The notes: generated by a model not told the origin, from the sequence alone. DNA of 64,000 nucleotides from a bacterium (GCA_905221085.1 CAJNBT010000007.1:72546-136545), one strand, 5' to 3'. Counted from the first letter of the stretch, positions 46,881-60,000 are shown. A program made the numbers and translations.

Positions 46881-46888
46881 TATTCGTA
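46881..46888 (-). promoter_or_regulatory. cin-box (ComX/SigX-dependent competence promoter)
   Basis: Minus-strand TACGAATA is an exact match to the streptococcal cin-box, preceded by a T/A-rich tract. It lies 18 bp before the cinA ATG, leaving room for a short leader with the ribosome-binding site. It marks cinA-recA as a late competence operon. Confidence 0.92.
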
Positions 46889-46895
46889 TTTTTTT

Positions 46896-46923
46896 GAAAA
46901 AATCGCAGGAAATTTCCCACGAT
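46896..46923 (-). terminator. Terminator of the tsaE-acetyltransferase-LCP operon
   Basis: Minus-strand ATCGTGGGAAA and TTTCCTGCGAT (46923-46902) form an 11-bp stem with two mismatches, followed by TTTTTT. The T tract runs almost up to the cin-box, so the end of one operon and the start of the next are only 8 bp apart. Confidence 0.8.
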
Positions 46924-46948
46924 TGATTTTTTATTTATAGTAAGAAAG

Positions 46949-47965
46949 TTAATTGTCTTCGTCACCAACAGGTGTTCGTCCAAATAAATCTTCAAATAAG
47001 ACAACATTTGTTTCAAGCTGAGTGACTTCTTCTTGTCCCAAAGAACGTCTCAAAAGATTCTGCATTTCCAACATGTGGTTTCTCGTAACAATTTGATAAG
47101 AAACGCCTTGTAGCATCTCCCCTTCACCCTTCAACTGTTGTGTTTCAATGGTTTTAAATGAATCTTTGTAGCCCAACAAGCTTGGAATACTTTTCGCAGA
47201 TAAATCAATATTAGTCTGCATATTAGTACTTAGGGCTTTTAAGATAGGCTGATAGTGACTGACACTATTTAAACTAAGAACTTTTTCAACAACTTTTTGA
47301 ATGACTTCACGCTGACGCTTCTGACGTCCGTAGTCCCCTTCTGGGTCTTGATAACGCATGCGTGAGTAAACAAGCGCTTCTTCTCCATTTATTGTCTGTT
47401 CTCCAACGCCGATAGAAATGGTGTTAAATTCTTCTTGATCACTGATAGAAATCGGGAAACCTAGTGTATTATTGACCGTAATACCTCCCACTGCATCGAC
47501 CAATTGTTGCAATCCTTGCATATTAACCATAATATAGCGATCGATGTGGATATTCATCATCTTTTGAATTGTTTCTATAGCAAGTTCTGCTCCACCACCA
47601 GCATAGGCAGCGTTTAGCTTCGCTTCTTCAATACTACCATCTTTATGTTGAATTTTAGTCAGGATATCACGTTCCAAACTCGTCATCGTCGTTTTCTTTG
47701 TGTGAGGATTGACAGTCAGCAAAATCATACTGTCACTATTTCCAGCCCACTGATCCGTACGTTCCACATTCCCAGTATCAACCCCCATTAACAGAATGGT
47801 CAAAGGCTCTGTTGCTTCAATAACCTTGGTTTCTTCTCCTATTTTTTTATAGGTTTTTGCCAAAGTCTCTGTACCCTGCTGATAAATAGTATAAGCAAAA
47901 ACACCGACACCCAAAACTGTCACAGCTAGAAAAGCTAGCACCATTCCAATAATTTTTTTAATCAT
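46949..47965 (-). CDS. LytR-CpsA-Psr family protein (wall polymer ligase)
   Basis: The 338-residue protein has one N-terminal membrane helix (about residues 5-28) and an extracellular LCP domain (about 55-215) with LLMGVDTG, SDSMILLTVNP and SLERDILTKI, including the Arg and Asp residues that hold the polyprenyl phosphate. Family members attach teichoic acid or capsule to peptidoglycan. ATG 47965 starts MIKKIIGMVLAF. It follows the acetyltransferase gene by 7 bp and ends the operon. It is one of several LCP paralogues expected in a streptococcus, so no specific polymer is assigned. Confidence 0.93.
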   Translation of the reverse strand: MIKKIIGMVLAFLAVTVLGVGVFAYTIYQQGTETLAKTYKKIGEETKVIEATEPLTILLMGVDTGNVERTDQWAGNSDSMILLTVNPHTKKTTMTSLERDILTKIQHKDGSIEEAKLNAAYAGGGAELAIETIQKMMNIHIDRYIMVNMQGLQQLVDAVGGITVNNTLGFPISISDQEEFNTISIGVGEQTINGEEALVYSRMRYQDPEGDYGRQKRQREVIQKVVEKVLSLNSVSHYQPILKALSTNMQTNIDLSAKSIPSLLGYKDSFKTIETQQLKGEGEMLQGVSYQIVTRNHMLEMQNLLRRSLGQEEVTQLETNVVLFEDLFGRTPVGDEDN

Positions 47966-47972
47966 ATTTCTA

Positions 47973-48491
47973 CTAATCTATCAGTTTACCCATCAAGTAA
48001 ACGTCGATAAAGTCCCCTTCTTCTATGTACGCACCGCGCTCTTGTCTACCTTCAATTACAAAACCATATTTTTGATACAGATGAACTGCAGCTTGATTAC
48101 GAGTTTGGACAGTCAGTTGGAGACGACGCAAAATACCACTTGCTTGTGCCCACTCTATCGCTTCTTCTAACAAAAAACTTCCCAAGCCATTATTCCAATA
48201 TCTTTTTCCAATCACAATGAAGAGATTTCCAATATGACGGACTCTCTTGCGCTGGTCAGCTGTAATATTTACAAGGCCAGCAATTTCATCATTCAGTAAG
48301 GCAAGTAAAGTGATTTGATTTTCTGAGTGAGCCTGTTTATCCAAAAACAACTCCATCTCAGTATCTGTCAATAGAATACCTTCCCCGTCCAGACTGGTAA
48401 AATCTGTCTCCAAACTCACACGATTTAAAAACGTCACTAATTCAGCTGCATCTTCAGCTTCTGCTTCCCTAATGAGCAATTCATACTCCAT
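47973..48491 (-). CDS. GNAT-family N-acetyltransferase
   Basis: The 172-residue protein has the GNAT acetyl-CoA motif IGKRYWNNGLGSFLLEEAI (about residues 93-111) followed by NQAAVHLYQKYGFVIEG (about 131-147). It resembles RimJ/RimL-like acetyltransferases with a C-terminal IDVYLMGKLI strand. The substrate is unknown. It overlaps tsaE by 11 bp and lies 7 bp before the LCP gene, so the three are co-transcribed. Confidence 0.9.
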   Translation of the reverse strand: MEYELLIREAEAEDAAELVTFLNRVSLETDFTSLDGEGILLTDTEMELFLDKQAHSENQITLLALLNDEIAGLVNITADQRKRVRHIGNLFIVIGKRYWNNGLGSFLLEEAIEWAQASGILRRLQLTVQTRNQAAVHLYQKYGFVIEGRQERGAYIEEGDFIDVYLMGKLID

Positions 48492-48924
48492 ATTGAAGCT
48501 CCTCTAACAATTTCTCAGCACGCAACCCCTTTGCCTGGAAATTTAAACGGCGTCCATCTGCTTCTTTTAGAATTTCCAATTCTAAATAAGTATTTGGCAA
48601 GGCATCACCTAAAAGATGGCCCCACTCAATGACAGTCACTCCACCACTAAAGAGAAACTCATCCAAGTCGATAGAATCCGCATCTCCCTCAATACGATAA
48701 ACATCTAGGTGATAAAGTGGAAGACGACCTTCATACTCTCTTACGATAGTGTAAGTTGGACTCTTAATCATCTGAGAAATCTGTAACCCTTTAGCAAGAC
48801 CTTTTGTAAAGGTCGTTTTACCTGCGCCCAGTTCTCCAGTTAGAATTAAAACATCATTCTTTTCTAATAGATGACCCAAATGCTCCCCTAAGGCTTGCAG
48901 CTCTTCTTCATTTTTTGTGTACAT
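48481..48924 (-). CDS. tsaE: tRNA threonylcarbamoyladenosine biosynthesis ATPase TsaE
   Basis: The 147-residue P-loop protein has Walker A LTGELGAGKTTFTKGLA (about residues 28-44), SPTYTIVREYEG (about 57-68) and VIEWGHLLGDALP (about 99-111). It is the ATPase that resets the TsaB-TsaD complex making t6A at position 37 of ANN-decoding tRNAs. ATG 48924 is 6 bp after a consensus -10, with no room for a Shine-Dalgarno, so the mRNA is probably leaderless. The start agrees with the usual MYTKNEEEL N-terminus. It is the first gene of the operon with an acetyltransferase and an LCP gene. Confidence 0.95.
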   Translation of the reverse strand: MYTKNEEELQALGEHLGHLLEKNDVLILTGELGAGKTTFTKGLAKGLQISQMIKSPTYTIVREYEGRLPLYHLDVYRIEGDADSIDLDEFLFSGGVTVIEWGHLLGDALPNTYLELEILKEADGRRLNFQAKGLRAEKLLEELQYGV

Positions 48925-48930
48925 ATTCTT

Positions 48931-48960
48931 ATTATACCAAAAACTTTTCTTTTGTGTCTA
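48931..48960 (-). promoter_or_regulatory. tsaE promoter (predicts leaderless mRNA)
   Basis: Minus-strand TAGACA (48960-48955), an 18-bp spacer and consensus TATAAT (48936-48931). The ATG begins 6 bp after the -10. Confidence 0.65.
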
Positions 48961-49008
48961 TTTTCCTGCTAAACTTACCATCATAACCTCCATAAAAACA
49001 AGCTTTCT

Positions 49009-49629
49009 CTAAAAGAAAATGAGCGTAGCAATGACCAATACAAGATCTCGGAAAATATGACCATAAAAGGAAACTTCCTTCTTAACCGAATTTGGGACAA
49101 GATAGGCTGCAAAAAACAAACCCAGTCCAATATAAATCAGAAGAGAGACAATGGTCATTGGATTTCTTAAGAAGAGAAGTGTTGCTAAAATAGTCACCGA
49201 CACTGTCTTTTTTCTGTCTAGCATAGCAAGAAAATCGCGCATGTATTTTTTCAAGGGTAAAAAAATCAGCAAATCTAGTCCAAATAGGAAAAAGAAGGAT
49301 GGCAATAAAAAGTCAACTAATTCTTGCTGCAACGTATTTTTGATGAACAAGTTGTCTGACAAAACAAGGACAGCTCCTAACAAATTAATTAAGAGCAGGA
49401 TACTGTAAAAAAGCTTCACTGACTGCTTACTGGCTAGGACACTATGGACTTCTTGCTTACGGGTATAAAGATAATTTACTCCAGCACAGATTCCTGAAAC
49501 GAAGACCATACTTCCGATGAAAAAAGCTGTACTTTGTTTAAAGGACAAGATGCATTCTTTCCATAGGAAACAGCTACTCAAACTGATTTGAATTAAAGCT
49601 AACAAAAATAAGATTCTCATTGATTTCAT
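49009..49629 (-). CDS. Hypothetical membrane protein (206 aa)
   Basis: The 206-residue protein has about six hydrophobic helices: residues 5-20, 33-53, 72-92, 107-126, 145-170 and 188-206. Short basic loops lie between them, such as YTRKQEVHS and LKKYMRDFLAMLDRKK. No catalytic motif is apparent and no family is recognised. ATG 49629 follows the purine-rich AGGGAGAGAAAAG. It lies between tsaE and ndk on the same strand, but with gaps of 84 and 233 bp, so it is probably monocistronic. Pneumococci carry a similar gene at this place as I recall. Confidence 0.65.
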   Translation of the reverse strand: MKSMRILFLLALIQISLSSCFLWKECILSFKQSTAFFIGSMVFVSGICAGVNYLYTRKQEVHSVLASKQSVKLFYSILLLINLLGAVLVLSDNLFIKNTLQQELVDFLLPSFFFLFGLDLLIFLPLKKYMRDFLAMLDRKKTVSVTILATLLFLRNPMTIVSLLIYIGLGLFFAAYLVPNSVKKEVSFYGHIFRDLVLVIATLIFF

Positions 49630-49750
49630 CTTTTCTCTCCCTTCCTACCAATCATTATACTAGGAGAAAAGAGAGAACTGTTTCTAATCTTCTCAAATGT
49701 CTTTTTAAGACGCTAAACAAACATGAGAGGCTAAACTTGAAATCAAAAAA

Positions 49751-49802
49751 CGCACCATATCAAAAACTAAAAAGTTTGATATCATGCATCATGTCTTAAA
49801 CT
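49751..49802 (-). terminator. Possible ndk terminator
   Basis: Minus-strand GATATCAAAC and the facing GTTTTTGATAT form an imperfect AT-rich stem (about 49767-49795), followed after a few bases by GCGTTTTTTG. It is plausible but not strong. Confidence 0.45.
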
Positions 49803-49862
49803 AATTGACTATTCTTTCTATTCAAATGAGCTTTTTAACCAATTGATTGAGCCAATCCACTC

Positions 49863-50276
49863 TTAAAACCAAAGAGCAATTTCTCGCTTAGCTGACTCTT
49901 CTGAATCTGAACCATGTACAACATTTTGAATAGCTTGGTTTTCACCAGCCGCTTTTGCAAAATCACCTCGAATAGTGCCTGGTAAAGCTTCTTCTGGGCG
50001 AGTCGCACCCATCATGGTCCGCCAAGTTTCGATTACTTTGGGACCAGAAATAATACCCACAAGAACTGGACCTGAAGTCATGAATTCACGAATCGGTGGG
50101 TAAAAACTTTGGCCAACCAAGTCCTGATAGTGCTGGTCAATCAACTCTTCTGAAACCTGTGAATGCAACTCCAATTTTTCGATTGTAAAACCACGTTGTT
50201 CGATGCGTTTCAACACCTCACCCACTAATCCTCTTTTTACACCATCTGGTTTGATGATAAAAAATGTTTGTTCCAT
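49863..50276 (-). CDS. ndk: Nucleoside diphosphate kinase
   Basis: The 137-residue enzyme moves phosphate between nucleoside tri- and diphosphates. The start motif [17 protein letters not shown] (about residues 4-20) and the catalytic His in NVVHGSDS (about 117-124) are present. ATG 50276 was chosen because AGGAGACAGGT precedes it and it gives the family length. The longer open frame upstream is only a translated BOX repeat. The BOX (50306-50503) sits 30 bp from the start codon, so it lies in or near the promoter region. Confidence 0.95.
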   Translation of the reverse strand: MEQTFFIIKPDGVKRGLVGEVLKRIEQRGFTIEKLELHSQVSEELIDQHYQDLVGQSFYPPIREFMTSGPVLVGIISGPKVIETWRTMMGATRPEEALPGTIRGDFAKAAGENQAIQNVVHGSDSEESAKREIALWF

Positions 50277-50305
50277 ACCTGTCTCCTTTGTCAGCTTCTT
50301 TCTTT

Positions 50306-50503
50306 TATACTCTTCGAAAATCTCTTCAAACCACGTCAACGTCGCCTTGCCGTAGGTATGGTTACTGACTTCGTCAGTTCTATCCACAACCTCAAAACAG
50401 TTTTTTGAGCTGACTTCGTCAGTTCTATCTACAACCTCAAAGCAGTGCTTTGAGCAACCTGCGGCTAGTTTCCTAGTTTGCTCTTTGATTTTCATTGAGT
50501 ATT
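50306..50503 (+). repeat. BOX element (A-B-C type, with a near-duplicated middle)
   Basis: The element starts TATACTCTTCGAAAATCTCT (boxA) and ends TTTGATTTTCATTGAGTATT (boxC). The middle carries two similar units, each with GACTTCGTCAGTTCTATC, CACAACCTCAAA or ACAACCTCAAA, and a loop ending TTTGAGC. It fits the pneumococcal BOX A-B-C architecture. It fills most of the ndk-rpoC intergenic region and stays open as a reading frame in phase with ndk. Confidence 0.94.
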
Positions 50504-50539
50504 ATTTTACCACATTTCATGGAAAAATGGAGAAAGTTT

Positions 50540-50569
50540 TCAGAAAAGAAAGAGAACCCGAAGGCTCTC
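50540..50569 (-). terminator. rpoC terminator
   Basis: Minus-strand GAGAGCC-TTCG-GGTTCTC (50569-50552), a stable tetraloop hairpin, is followed by TTTCTTTTCT. It ends the rpoB-rpoC transcript before the BOX. Confidence 0.88.
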
Positions 50570-50578
50570 CATTCTCTT

Positions 50579-53500
50579 TTATTCTACTGTTTCTTCCACA
50601 GTTTCAACGGCAGTATCCACAACTACTTCTGTTGTTTCTTCATTTCCTTCTTCCTCTACTGGAGGATTAAGGTATTCTTCTTCGTTGATAGCATGTGGTT
50701 CAAGGTTACGGTAACGGGCCATACCAGTACCTGCTGGGATGATTTTACCGATGATAACATTTTCTTTAAGTCCAAGGAGATGGTCTTTCTTACCACGGAT
50801 AGCCGCATCAGTGAGGACACGAGTTGTTTCCTGGAAGGAAGCTGCTGACAAGAAACTGTTGGTTTCAAGTGAGGCTTTGGTAATTCCCATAAGGACTGGG
50901 CGACCTGTCGCTGGAACTCCACCTGCGATAAGGACATCTTTGTTAGCATCTGTAAAGTCATTGATATCCATGAGGGTACCCATGAGAAGATCTGTGTCAC
51001 CTGGATCCATGATACGGACTTTACGAATCATTTGACGAACCATTACCTCGATGTGTTTGTCACCGATTTCTACCCCTTGGCTACGGTAAACTTTTTGTAC
51101 TTCACCGAGAAGATAAGTTTCAACTGACAAGACATCACGAACTGCAAGGAGACGTTTTGGTTGGATAGAACCTTCTGTAAGAGCAGCACCACGCGCTACT
51201 TGGTCCCCAACTTCTACACGCATACGAGCTGTAAATGGAACGACGTACTCACCTTCGCCAGTTTCACCCTTAACAAAGACTTTCTTAGTACGAGTTGATG
51301 CATCTTCTTCGATAGCTGTAACTTGTCCTTTAACCTCTGTGATAACTGCTTCCCCTTTAGGATTGCGGGCTTCAAAGATTTCTTGGACACGAGGAAGACC
51401 CTGGGTGATATCGGTATTTGAGGCAACTCCACCCGTGTGGAAGGTACGCATTGTAAGCTGTGTACCAGGTTCCCCGATAGATTGGGCAGCGATTGTACCA
51501 ACTGCTTCACCAACTTCAACCGCATCACCAGTCGCCAAGTTGATACCATAACAGTGACGGCAGACACCGTGACGAGTGTTACATGTAAATACAGAGCGGA
51601 TAGTCACTTCTTCCACACCAGCATTAACAATTTCACGCGCCTTGTCTTCTGTAATCAACTCATTTGGACCGATAATCACTGCACCAGTTTCTGGATGTTT
51701 AACAGTTTTCTTAGTGTAACGACCATTGAGACGCTCTTCGAGTGACTCGATCATTTCTTTTCCTTCTGCGATAGAACGGATCAAGAGACCACGGTCTGTT
51801 CCACAGTCATCCTCACGGATGATAACATCTTGGGCAACGTCAACCAAACGACGAGTCAAGTAACCTGAGTCGGCTGTCTTAAGGGCCGTATCAGTCATAC
51901 CTTTACGGGCACCGTGAGTTGAGAAGAACATTTCCAATACCGACAAACCTTCGCGGAAGTTTGAAAGGATTGGCAATTCCATGATACGTCCGTTCGGAGC
52001 CGCCATCAAACCACGCATACCGGCAAGCTGTGAGAAGTTTGAGATGTTACCACGGGCTCCAGAGTCCATCATCATAACGATTGGGTTCTTAGGATCTTGG
52101 TTGGCAATCAAGCGTTTCTCAAGTTTTTCACGGGCAGCACGCCATTCAGCTGTAACGGCATTGTAACGCTCGTCGTCTGTGATCATACCACGACGGAATT
52201 GTTTTGTGATTTGTTCTACACGTTTGTGTGATTCTTCGATGATTTCAGCCTTGTCATCAACGACTGGGATATCGGCAATACCCACTGTCAATCCTGCAAG
52301 AGTTGAGTGGTGGTAACCGAGGTTCTTCATACGATCAAGTAGAGCAGAAGTTTCTGTCGTACGGAAACGTTTGAAGATTTCAGCGATGATATTTCCAAGG
52401 TTTTTCTTCTTGAATGGAGGGTTGAGTTCAAGATTGCTGATAGCTTCCTTGATATCTCCACCAAGTGGCAAGAAATATTTAGCTGGAACGCCTTCTGTCA
52501 AGTTGGCATTGTTTGGTTCTTGCAAGTATGGTAGACCCTCTGGCATGATGTCGTTGAAGAGGATTTTACCAACTGTTGTAAGCAAGACTTTATGTTTTTG
52601 CTCTTCTGTCCAAGGCTTGTTGAGGCTGTCTGTTGCAATACCAACACGTGAGTGGAGGTGGACATAACCATTGCGGTAAGCCATAACCGCTTCGTCACGG
52701 TCCTTGAAGACCATTCCTTCACCTTCACGACCAGCTTCTTCCATAGTCAAGTAGTAGTTACCCAAAACCATATCCTGAGATGGAGTAACAACTGGTTTAC
52801 CATCTTTCGGGTTCAAGATATGCTCAGCAGCGAGCATCAAGATACGAGCTTCTGCTTGGGCTTCTTCTGAAAGCGGTACGTGAATGGCCATTTGGTCCCC
52901 GTCAAAGTCGGCATTGTAGGCTTCACAGACAAGCGGGTGCAAGCGAAGGGCCTTACCATCAATCAAGACTGGCTCGAAGGCTTGGATACCCAAACGGTGA
53001 AGGGTCGGTGCGCGGTTAAGAAGTACTGGGTGTTCTTTGATCACTTCTTCAAGGATATCCCAGATACGCTCATCTCCGCGTTCGACCAAGCGTTTAGCAG
53101 CTTTGACGTTTTGCACGATATCACGTGCAACGATTTCACGCATCACAAATGGTTTAAAGAGCTCGATCGCCATTTCACGTGGCACACCACATTGGTACAT
53201 CTTAAGAGTTGGACCAACTGCGATAACGGAACGTCCTGAGAAGTCAACACGTTTACCGAGCAAGTTTTGACGGAAGCGTCCTTGTTTACCTTTGAGCATG
53301 TGGCTCAATGATTTAAGTGGACGACTACCTGGTCCTGTGATTGGACGACCACGACGACCATTGTCAATCAAAGCGTCAACCGCTTCTTGAAGCATACGCT
53401 TCTCATTTTGAACGATGATACCTGGTGCATTCAACTCAAGCAAACGAGCCAAACGGTTGTTACGGTTGATAACACGGCGATACAGGTCGTTCAAGTCAGA

Positions 53501-54256
53501 TGAGGCAAAACGGCCACCATCCAACTGCAACATTGGACGAAGATCTGGTGGAATAACCGGAAGGATATTGAGAATCATCCATTCAGGTTTATTTCCAGAC
53601 TTGTAAAAGGCATCCAAAACATCCAAACGACGAATCGCTTTGATACGTTTTTGTCCAGTTGCTGTTTTCAACTCTTCTTTGAGTTCAGCAATTTCTTTTT
53701 CAAGATCTACTTGTTTCAAAAGGTCTTGGATGGCTTCGGCACCCATCTTGGCAACGAATGATCCATAACCATACTCACGCAAGCGCTCACGGTATTCGCG
53801 CTCTGTCATGATAGACTTGTGCTCAAGTGGTGTATCCTTAGGATCAATCACCACATAAGCCGCAAAGTAGATAACTTCCTCGAGGGCACGAGGGCTCATA
53901 TCAAGGGTCAAGCCCATACGGCTTGGAATCCCCTTGAAGTACCAGATGTGAGATACAGGAGCTTTCAATTCGATATGTCCCATACGCTCACGACGAACTT
54001 TTGTACGCGTTACTTCAACCCCACAACGGTCACAAACAATCCCTCTGTAACGAATGCGTTTGTACTTACCACAAGCACATTCCCAGTCTTTTGTAGGACC
54101 AAAGATGACTTCATCAAAGAGTCCTTCACGTTCTGGTTTCAAGGTACGGTAATTGATTGTTTCAGGTTTTTTGACTTCTCCATAAGACCATGAACGGACT
54201 TTACTTGGAGAAGCTAGGGTGATTTGCATACTTTTAAAACGATTTACATCAACCAC
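50579..54256 (-). CDS. rpoC: DNA-directed RNA polymerase subunit beta'
   Basis: The 1225-residue subunit contains the N-terminal zinc site [16 protein letters not shown] (about residues 60-75), the catalytic [10 protein letters not shown] (three Mg-binding Asp, about 445-454), and the second zinc region with CGTDRG and CRHCYG (about 815-905). A long C-terminal acidic tail of Val, Glu and Thr follows. The start is GTG 54256 ([10 protein letters not shown]), with GGGAAGAAATA before it. It follows rpoB by 32 bp in the usual operon. No unusual substitution was noticed. Confidence 0.97.
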   Translation of the reverse strand: MVDVNRFKSMQITLASPSKVRSWSYGEVKKPETINYRTLKPEREGLFDEVIFGPTKDWECACGKYKRIRYRGIVCDRCGVEVTRTKVRRERMGHIELKAPVSHIWYFKGIPSRMGLTLDMSPRALEEVIYFAAYVVIDPKDTPLEHKSIMTEREYRERLREYGYGSFVAKMGAEAIQDLLKQVDLEKEIAELKEELKTATGQKRIKAIRRLDVLDAFYKSGNKPEWMILNILPVIPPDLRPMLQLDGGRFASSDLNDLYRRVINRNNRLARLLELNAPGIIVQNEKRMLQEAVDALIDNGRRGRPITGPGSRPLKSLSHMLKGKQGRFRQNLLGKRVDFSGRSVIAVGPTLKMYQCGVPREMAIELFKPFVMREIVARDIVQNVKAAKRLVERGDERIWDILEEVIKEHPVLLNRAPTLHRLGIQAFEPVLIDGKALRLHPLVCEAYNADFDGDQMAIHVPLSEEAQAEARILMLAAEHILNPKDGKPVVTPSQDMVLGNYYLTMEEAGREGEGMVFKDRDEAVMAYRNGYVHLHSRVGIATDSLNKPWTEEQKHKVLLTTVGKILFNDIMPEGLPYLQEPNNANLTEGVPAKYFLPLGGDIKEAISNLELNPPFKKKNLGNIIAEIFKRFRTTETSALLDRMKNLGYHHSTLAGLTVGIADIPVVDDKAEIIEESHKRVEQITKQFRRGMITDDERYNAVTAEWRAAREKLEKRLIANQDPKNPIVMMMDSGARGNISNFSQLAGMRGLMAAPNGRIMELPILSNFREGLSVLEMFFSTHGARKGMTDTALKTADSGYLTRRLVDVAQDVIIREDDCGTDRGLLIRSIAEGKEMIESLEERLNGRYTKKTVKHPETGAVIIGPNELITEDKAREIVNAGVEEVTIRSVFTCNTRHGVCRHCYGINLATGDAVEVGEAVGTIAAQSIGEPGTQLTMRTFHTGGVASNTDITQGLPRVQEIFEARNPKGEAVITEVKGQVTAIEEDASTRTKKVFVKGETGEGEYVVPFTARMRVEVGDQVARGAALTEGSIQPKRLLAVRDVLSVETYLLGEVQKVYRSQGVEIGDKHIEVMVRQMIRKVRIMDPGDTDLLMGTLMDINDFTDANKDVLIAGGVPATGRPVLMGITKASLETNSFLSAASFQETTRVLTDAAIRGKKDHLLGLKENVIIGKIIPAGTGMARYRNLEPHAINEEEYLNPPVEEEGNEETTEVVVDTAVETVEETVE

Positions 54257-54288
54257 TATTTCTTCCCTTTCTATTCTAAGTGAACTGC

Positions 54289-57900
<3,612 letters not shown>

Positions 57901-58146
57901 GATGATTCTCCTTTGTAAATAAGTTCCAAGCCTTATCAATCAGGCTTTCTAATCGTCATATGGTTGTAAAACCCCTATCACCGTGTCCTCTTGATAAATT
58001 TTCAGAATCTTTAAATCTTTGTTACAAAAGCTCGAAATCCTGAAAAAAAGCACAAAAAGAGCAGCTAAATCTGACTTTTTCAGAAGATTTAACTGCTGTG
58101 AGCCTTGTCTGGACAATATTTCAGACAAAACCTACGACAAATTAGT
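57901..58146 (-). ncRNA. Structured rpoB leader (Lacto-rpoB-like)
   Basis: The predicted 246-base leader has a first hairpin TTTGTCTG...CAGACAAG (58129-58104). A second, very stable hairpin GCAGTTAAATC...GATTTAGCTGC (58096-58061) is followed by TCTTTTTGTG, i.e. an intrinsic terminator in the leader. A conserved rpoB leader motif, Lacto-rpoB, is known from Lactobacillales; I think this belongs to it, but no covariance search was run. Attenuation of rpoBC is the implied function. Confidence 0.65.
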
Positions 58147-58152
58147 ACTCAC

Positions 58153-58181
58153 ATTATACCCTATTTAGCTAGATTTTTCAA
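58153..58181 (-). promoter_or_regulatory. rpoB-rpoC promoter
   Basis: Minus-strand TTGAAA (58181-58176), exactly 17 bp, then consensus TATAAT (58158-58153). Confidence 0.85.
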
Positions 58182-58349
58182 GGGGATTGACGATTTTTTG
58201 ACGAAATCTTTTCCTATAGAAAACTGAGTTTCACTTTTAAAAATATAATGAGTTCCATTTGCTCTTTGTGAATGTCATTTTTCCTATACCTATTTTATAA
58301 AAAAATATAATAAATCTCTGTTTTGCTATTTTATCATATGCTGTTTTTC

Positions 58350-58378
58350 TTGACTTTACTTGGTTTTTATTTTAATAT
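58350..58378 (+). promoter_or_regulatory. Promoter of the Mga-like gene
   Basis: TTGACT (58350-58355), a 17-bp spacer and TAATAT (58373-58378), 30 bp before the ATG. Confidence 0.65.
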
Positions 58379-58407
58379 ATATGTATAAATATATAAGGAG
58401 GTTCATT

Positions 58408-59886
58408 ATGAATATTTTGCTTTCTGAAACAGAACAAAATCTGCTAGTGTTACTGGAAGAATTAACCAAACACCATGATTGGATAGAGCTCCCATTCTTG
58501 GCTGAAAAGCTGAATTTTTCAACAGAAGAATTGCAAGAACACCTTTTTAAACTTGAGCAATTATTTCCAAACCTCCTTATTCAATCAACAAAAGAAGGTA
58601 TTCAGTTGCAGTTTGAAGCCCGAAACTACTTAGACCCTAGGATTGCTATCTTTGAACAATCTGAAACCTACTCTTTTTTGAACCGTCTCTTTTTCAAAGA
58701 GGGACAATCACTTGACCAAATAGGTCAGGAACTTATGATTGGATGCGAACAAGTTCAGGAAATCATCCAGCATCTAAATACTAAACTCCCGCAACATTAT
58801 GGCATCAGCATACAACTTTCCCCTTTAGTCATGGAGGGAACAGAAGAGAACATTCGCGCCTTTTATCTAGACTATTTTAGCCAAAGTTACAGTTTTCTAG
58901 ATTGGTCCTTTCCGTCTATTTCTGAAGAATCACTCACTCACTTGATTCAGCTATTTTTGAACGCCCAACAAGTTTCACCCAACCTCAGTAGCTTACGGCA
59001 AATCAAATATATCCTAGCTATCAATCTAGAGCGGTTTAGTAAGAGTCATTTGATTGAAAATCCTACTCCCCTTTTAACCAATCACTACAGCTCTCTCATG
59101 CAAATTCCGCAGTTTGAACAGGATATCAAAAAACTGGCTAAAAAACTCCATTTTGAACCTACAAAGAAAACACTGGAACAGCTATTTTCAAACCCAATCA
59201 AATCTCCTCAAATTACAAACAATCCTAACAATGGAGCACTGGGTGACATTCATCAGATTCAAAAATCCTATCGTTTATTGAGTCAAATTTTAGAAGAATT
59301 ATCTAAAGAATTTCACCTACAGATTGAAAATCGCGAGGAATTGATTTGGCTCCTCCACTATACTGCCCAAGCTGATTTTCTACACCCACTTAGCAGCAAG
59401 TCTCTTGAAAAACAGAAGGCTCTACTTTTAACCAATTATCAAAAAGAATTTCCAAAACTATTTGAAGTAAGTCAAAGTAAATTTCAGGCTTATTTAGCTG
59501 AACCTGGTCTAGAGAATCACCCAAGTAAGCTACAAGAGCTGGTTTATGCCTTTTCTATACAAGGACAGCGAATTTTAGTCCAATTACTTCAAAAGCTTCC
59601 CAAAATTCGTGTTTTGGTCATTAGTCATCTAGATAGTGAGCATGCACAAAACCTAATTGACACCCTTTCCCACTACGGTAACAATCTCTATCTATTTGAC
59701 CCTTGGGAAAAGTCCAGTATCTCTTCCTCGATTTTCAATCAAATTTCGCACGATATGGTTATCACCACCTTCCCTGTTTCCAACTGTCCGAAACCCATTA
59801 TTTGTAGTCGGAATCTTTCTACTGCAGAACTATTTCACCGCCTCCACCTTTTGGGTTCACAAATTCACAAAGAAAGACTAGCTTAG
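58408..59886 (+). CDS. Mga-like transcriptional regulator
   Basis: The 492-residue protein has the domain order of Mga-family virulence regulators. Two N-terminal helix-turn-helix regions span about residues 5-60 and 80-130 (including FLNRLFFKEGQSLDQIGQEL). A central PRD-like region spans about 155-390, and a C-terminal EIIB-like domain spans about 395-490 with RVLVISHLDSEHAQNLIDTL. ATG 58408 follows AAGGAGGTTCATT. The gene is divergent from rpoB. It lies directly upstream of spuA, with a terminator and a separate promoter between them, so control of spuA is possible but not shown. Confidence 0.85.
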   Translation: MNILLSETEQNLLVLLEELTKHHDWIELPFLAEKLNFSTEELQEHLFKLEQLFPNLLIQSTKEGIQLQFEARNYLDPRIAIFEQSETYSFLNRLFFKEGQSLDQIGQELMIGCEQVQEIIQHLNTKLPQHYGISIQLSPLVMEGTEENIRAFYLDYFSQSYSFLDWSFPSISEESLTHLIQLFLNAQQVSPNLSSLRQIKYILAINLERFSKSHLIENPTPLLTNHYSSLMQIPQFEQDIKKLAKKLHFEPTKKTLEQLFSNPIKSPQITNNPNNGALGDIHQIQKSYRLLSQILEELSKEFHLQIENREELIWLLHYTAQADFLHPLSSKSLEKQKALLLTNYQKEFPKLFEVSQSKFQAYLAEPGLENHPSKLQELVYAFSIQGQRILVQLLQKLPKIRVLVISHLDSEHAQNLIDTLSHYGNNLYLFDPWEKSSISSSIFNQISHDMVITTFPVSNCPKPIICSRNLSTAELFHRLHLLGSQIHKERLA

Positions 59887-59887
59887 T

Positions 59888-59916
59888 CGTAACAGAAAAC
59901 CTGTTGCGATTTTTCT
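59888..59916 (+). terminator. Terminator of the Mga-like gene
   Basis: CGTAACAG-AAAAC-CTGTTGCG (59888-59908) forms a 7-bp stem with one mismatch, followed by ATTTTTC. Confidence 0.8.
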
Positions 59917-59930
59917 TTTGTTTTAATTTT

Positions 59931-59946
59931 AAGAAAACGCTTGCAT
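59931..59946. promoter_or_regulatory. cre site (CcpA) overlapping the spuA -35
   Basis: AAGAAAACGCTTGCAT resembles the catabolite-response consensus TGNAANCGNTNNCA, with the invariant central CG. It overlaps the -35 hexamer at 59941-59946, a classic place for repression. Carbon catabolite repression of a starch/glycogen-degrading enzyme is biologically sensible. Confidence 0.75.
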
Positions 59947-59969
59947 ATTGTTTTACTACATGCTATACT
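59941..59969 (+). promoter_or_regulatory. spuA promoter
   Basis: TTGCAT (59941-59946), exactly 17 bp, then TATACT (59964-59969), 31 bp before the ATG. Confidence 0.8.
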
Positions 59970-60000
59970 GATATAGAAATTTATTGATTGGAGAATCATT

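Noticed and set aside
50277..50495. Long N-terminal extension of Ndk
   Set aside because: It is translated BOX sequence with repeated residues; the Shine-Dalgarno and family length support ATG 50276.
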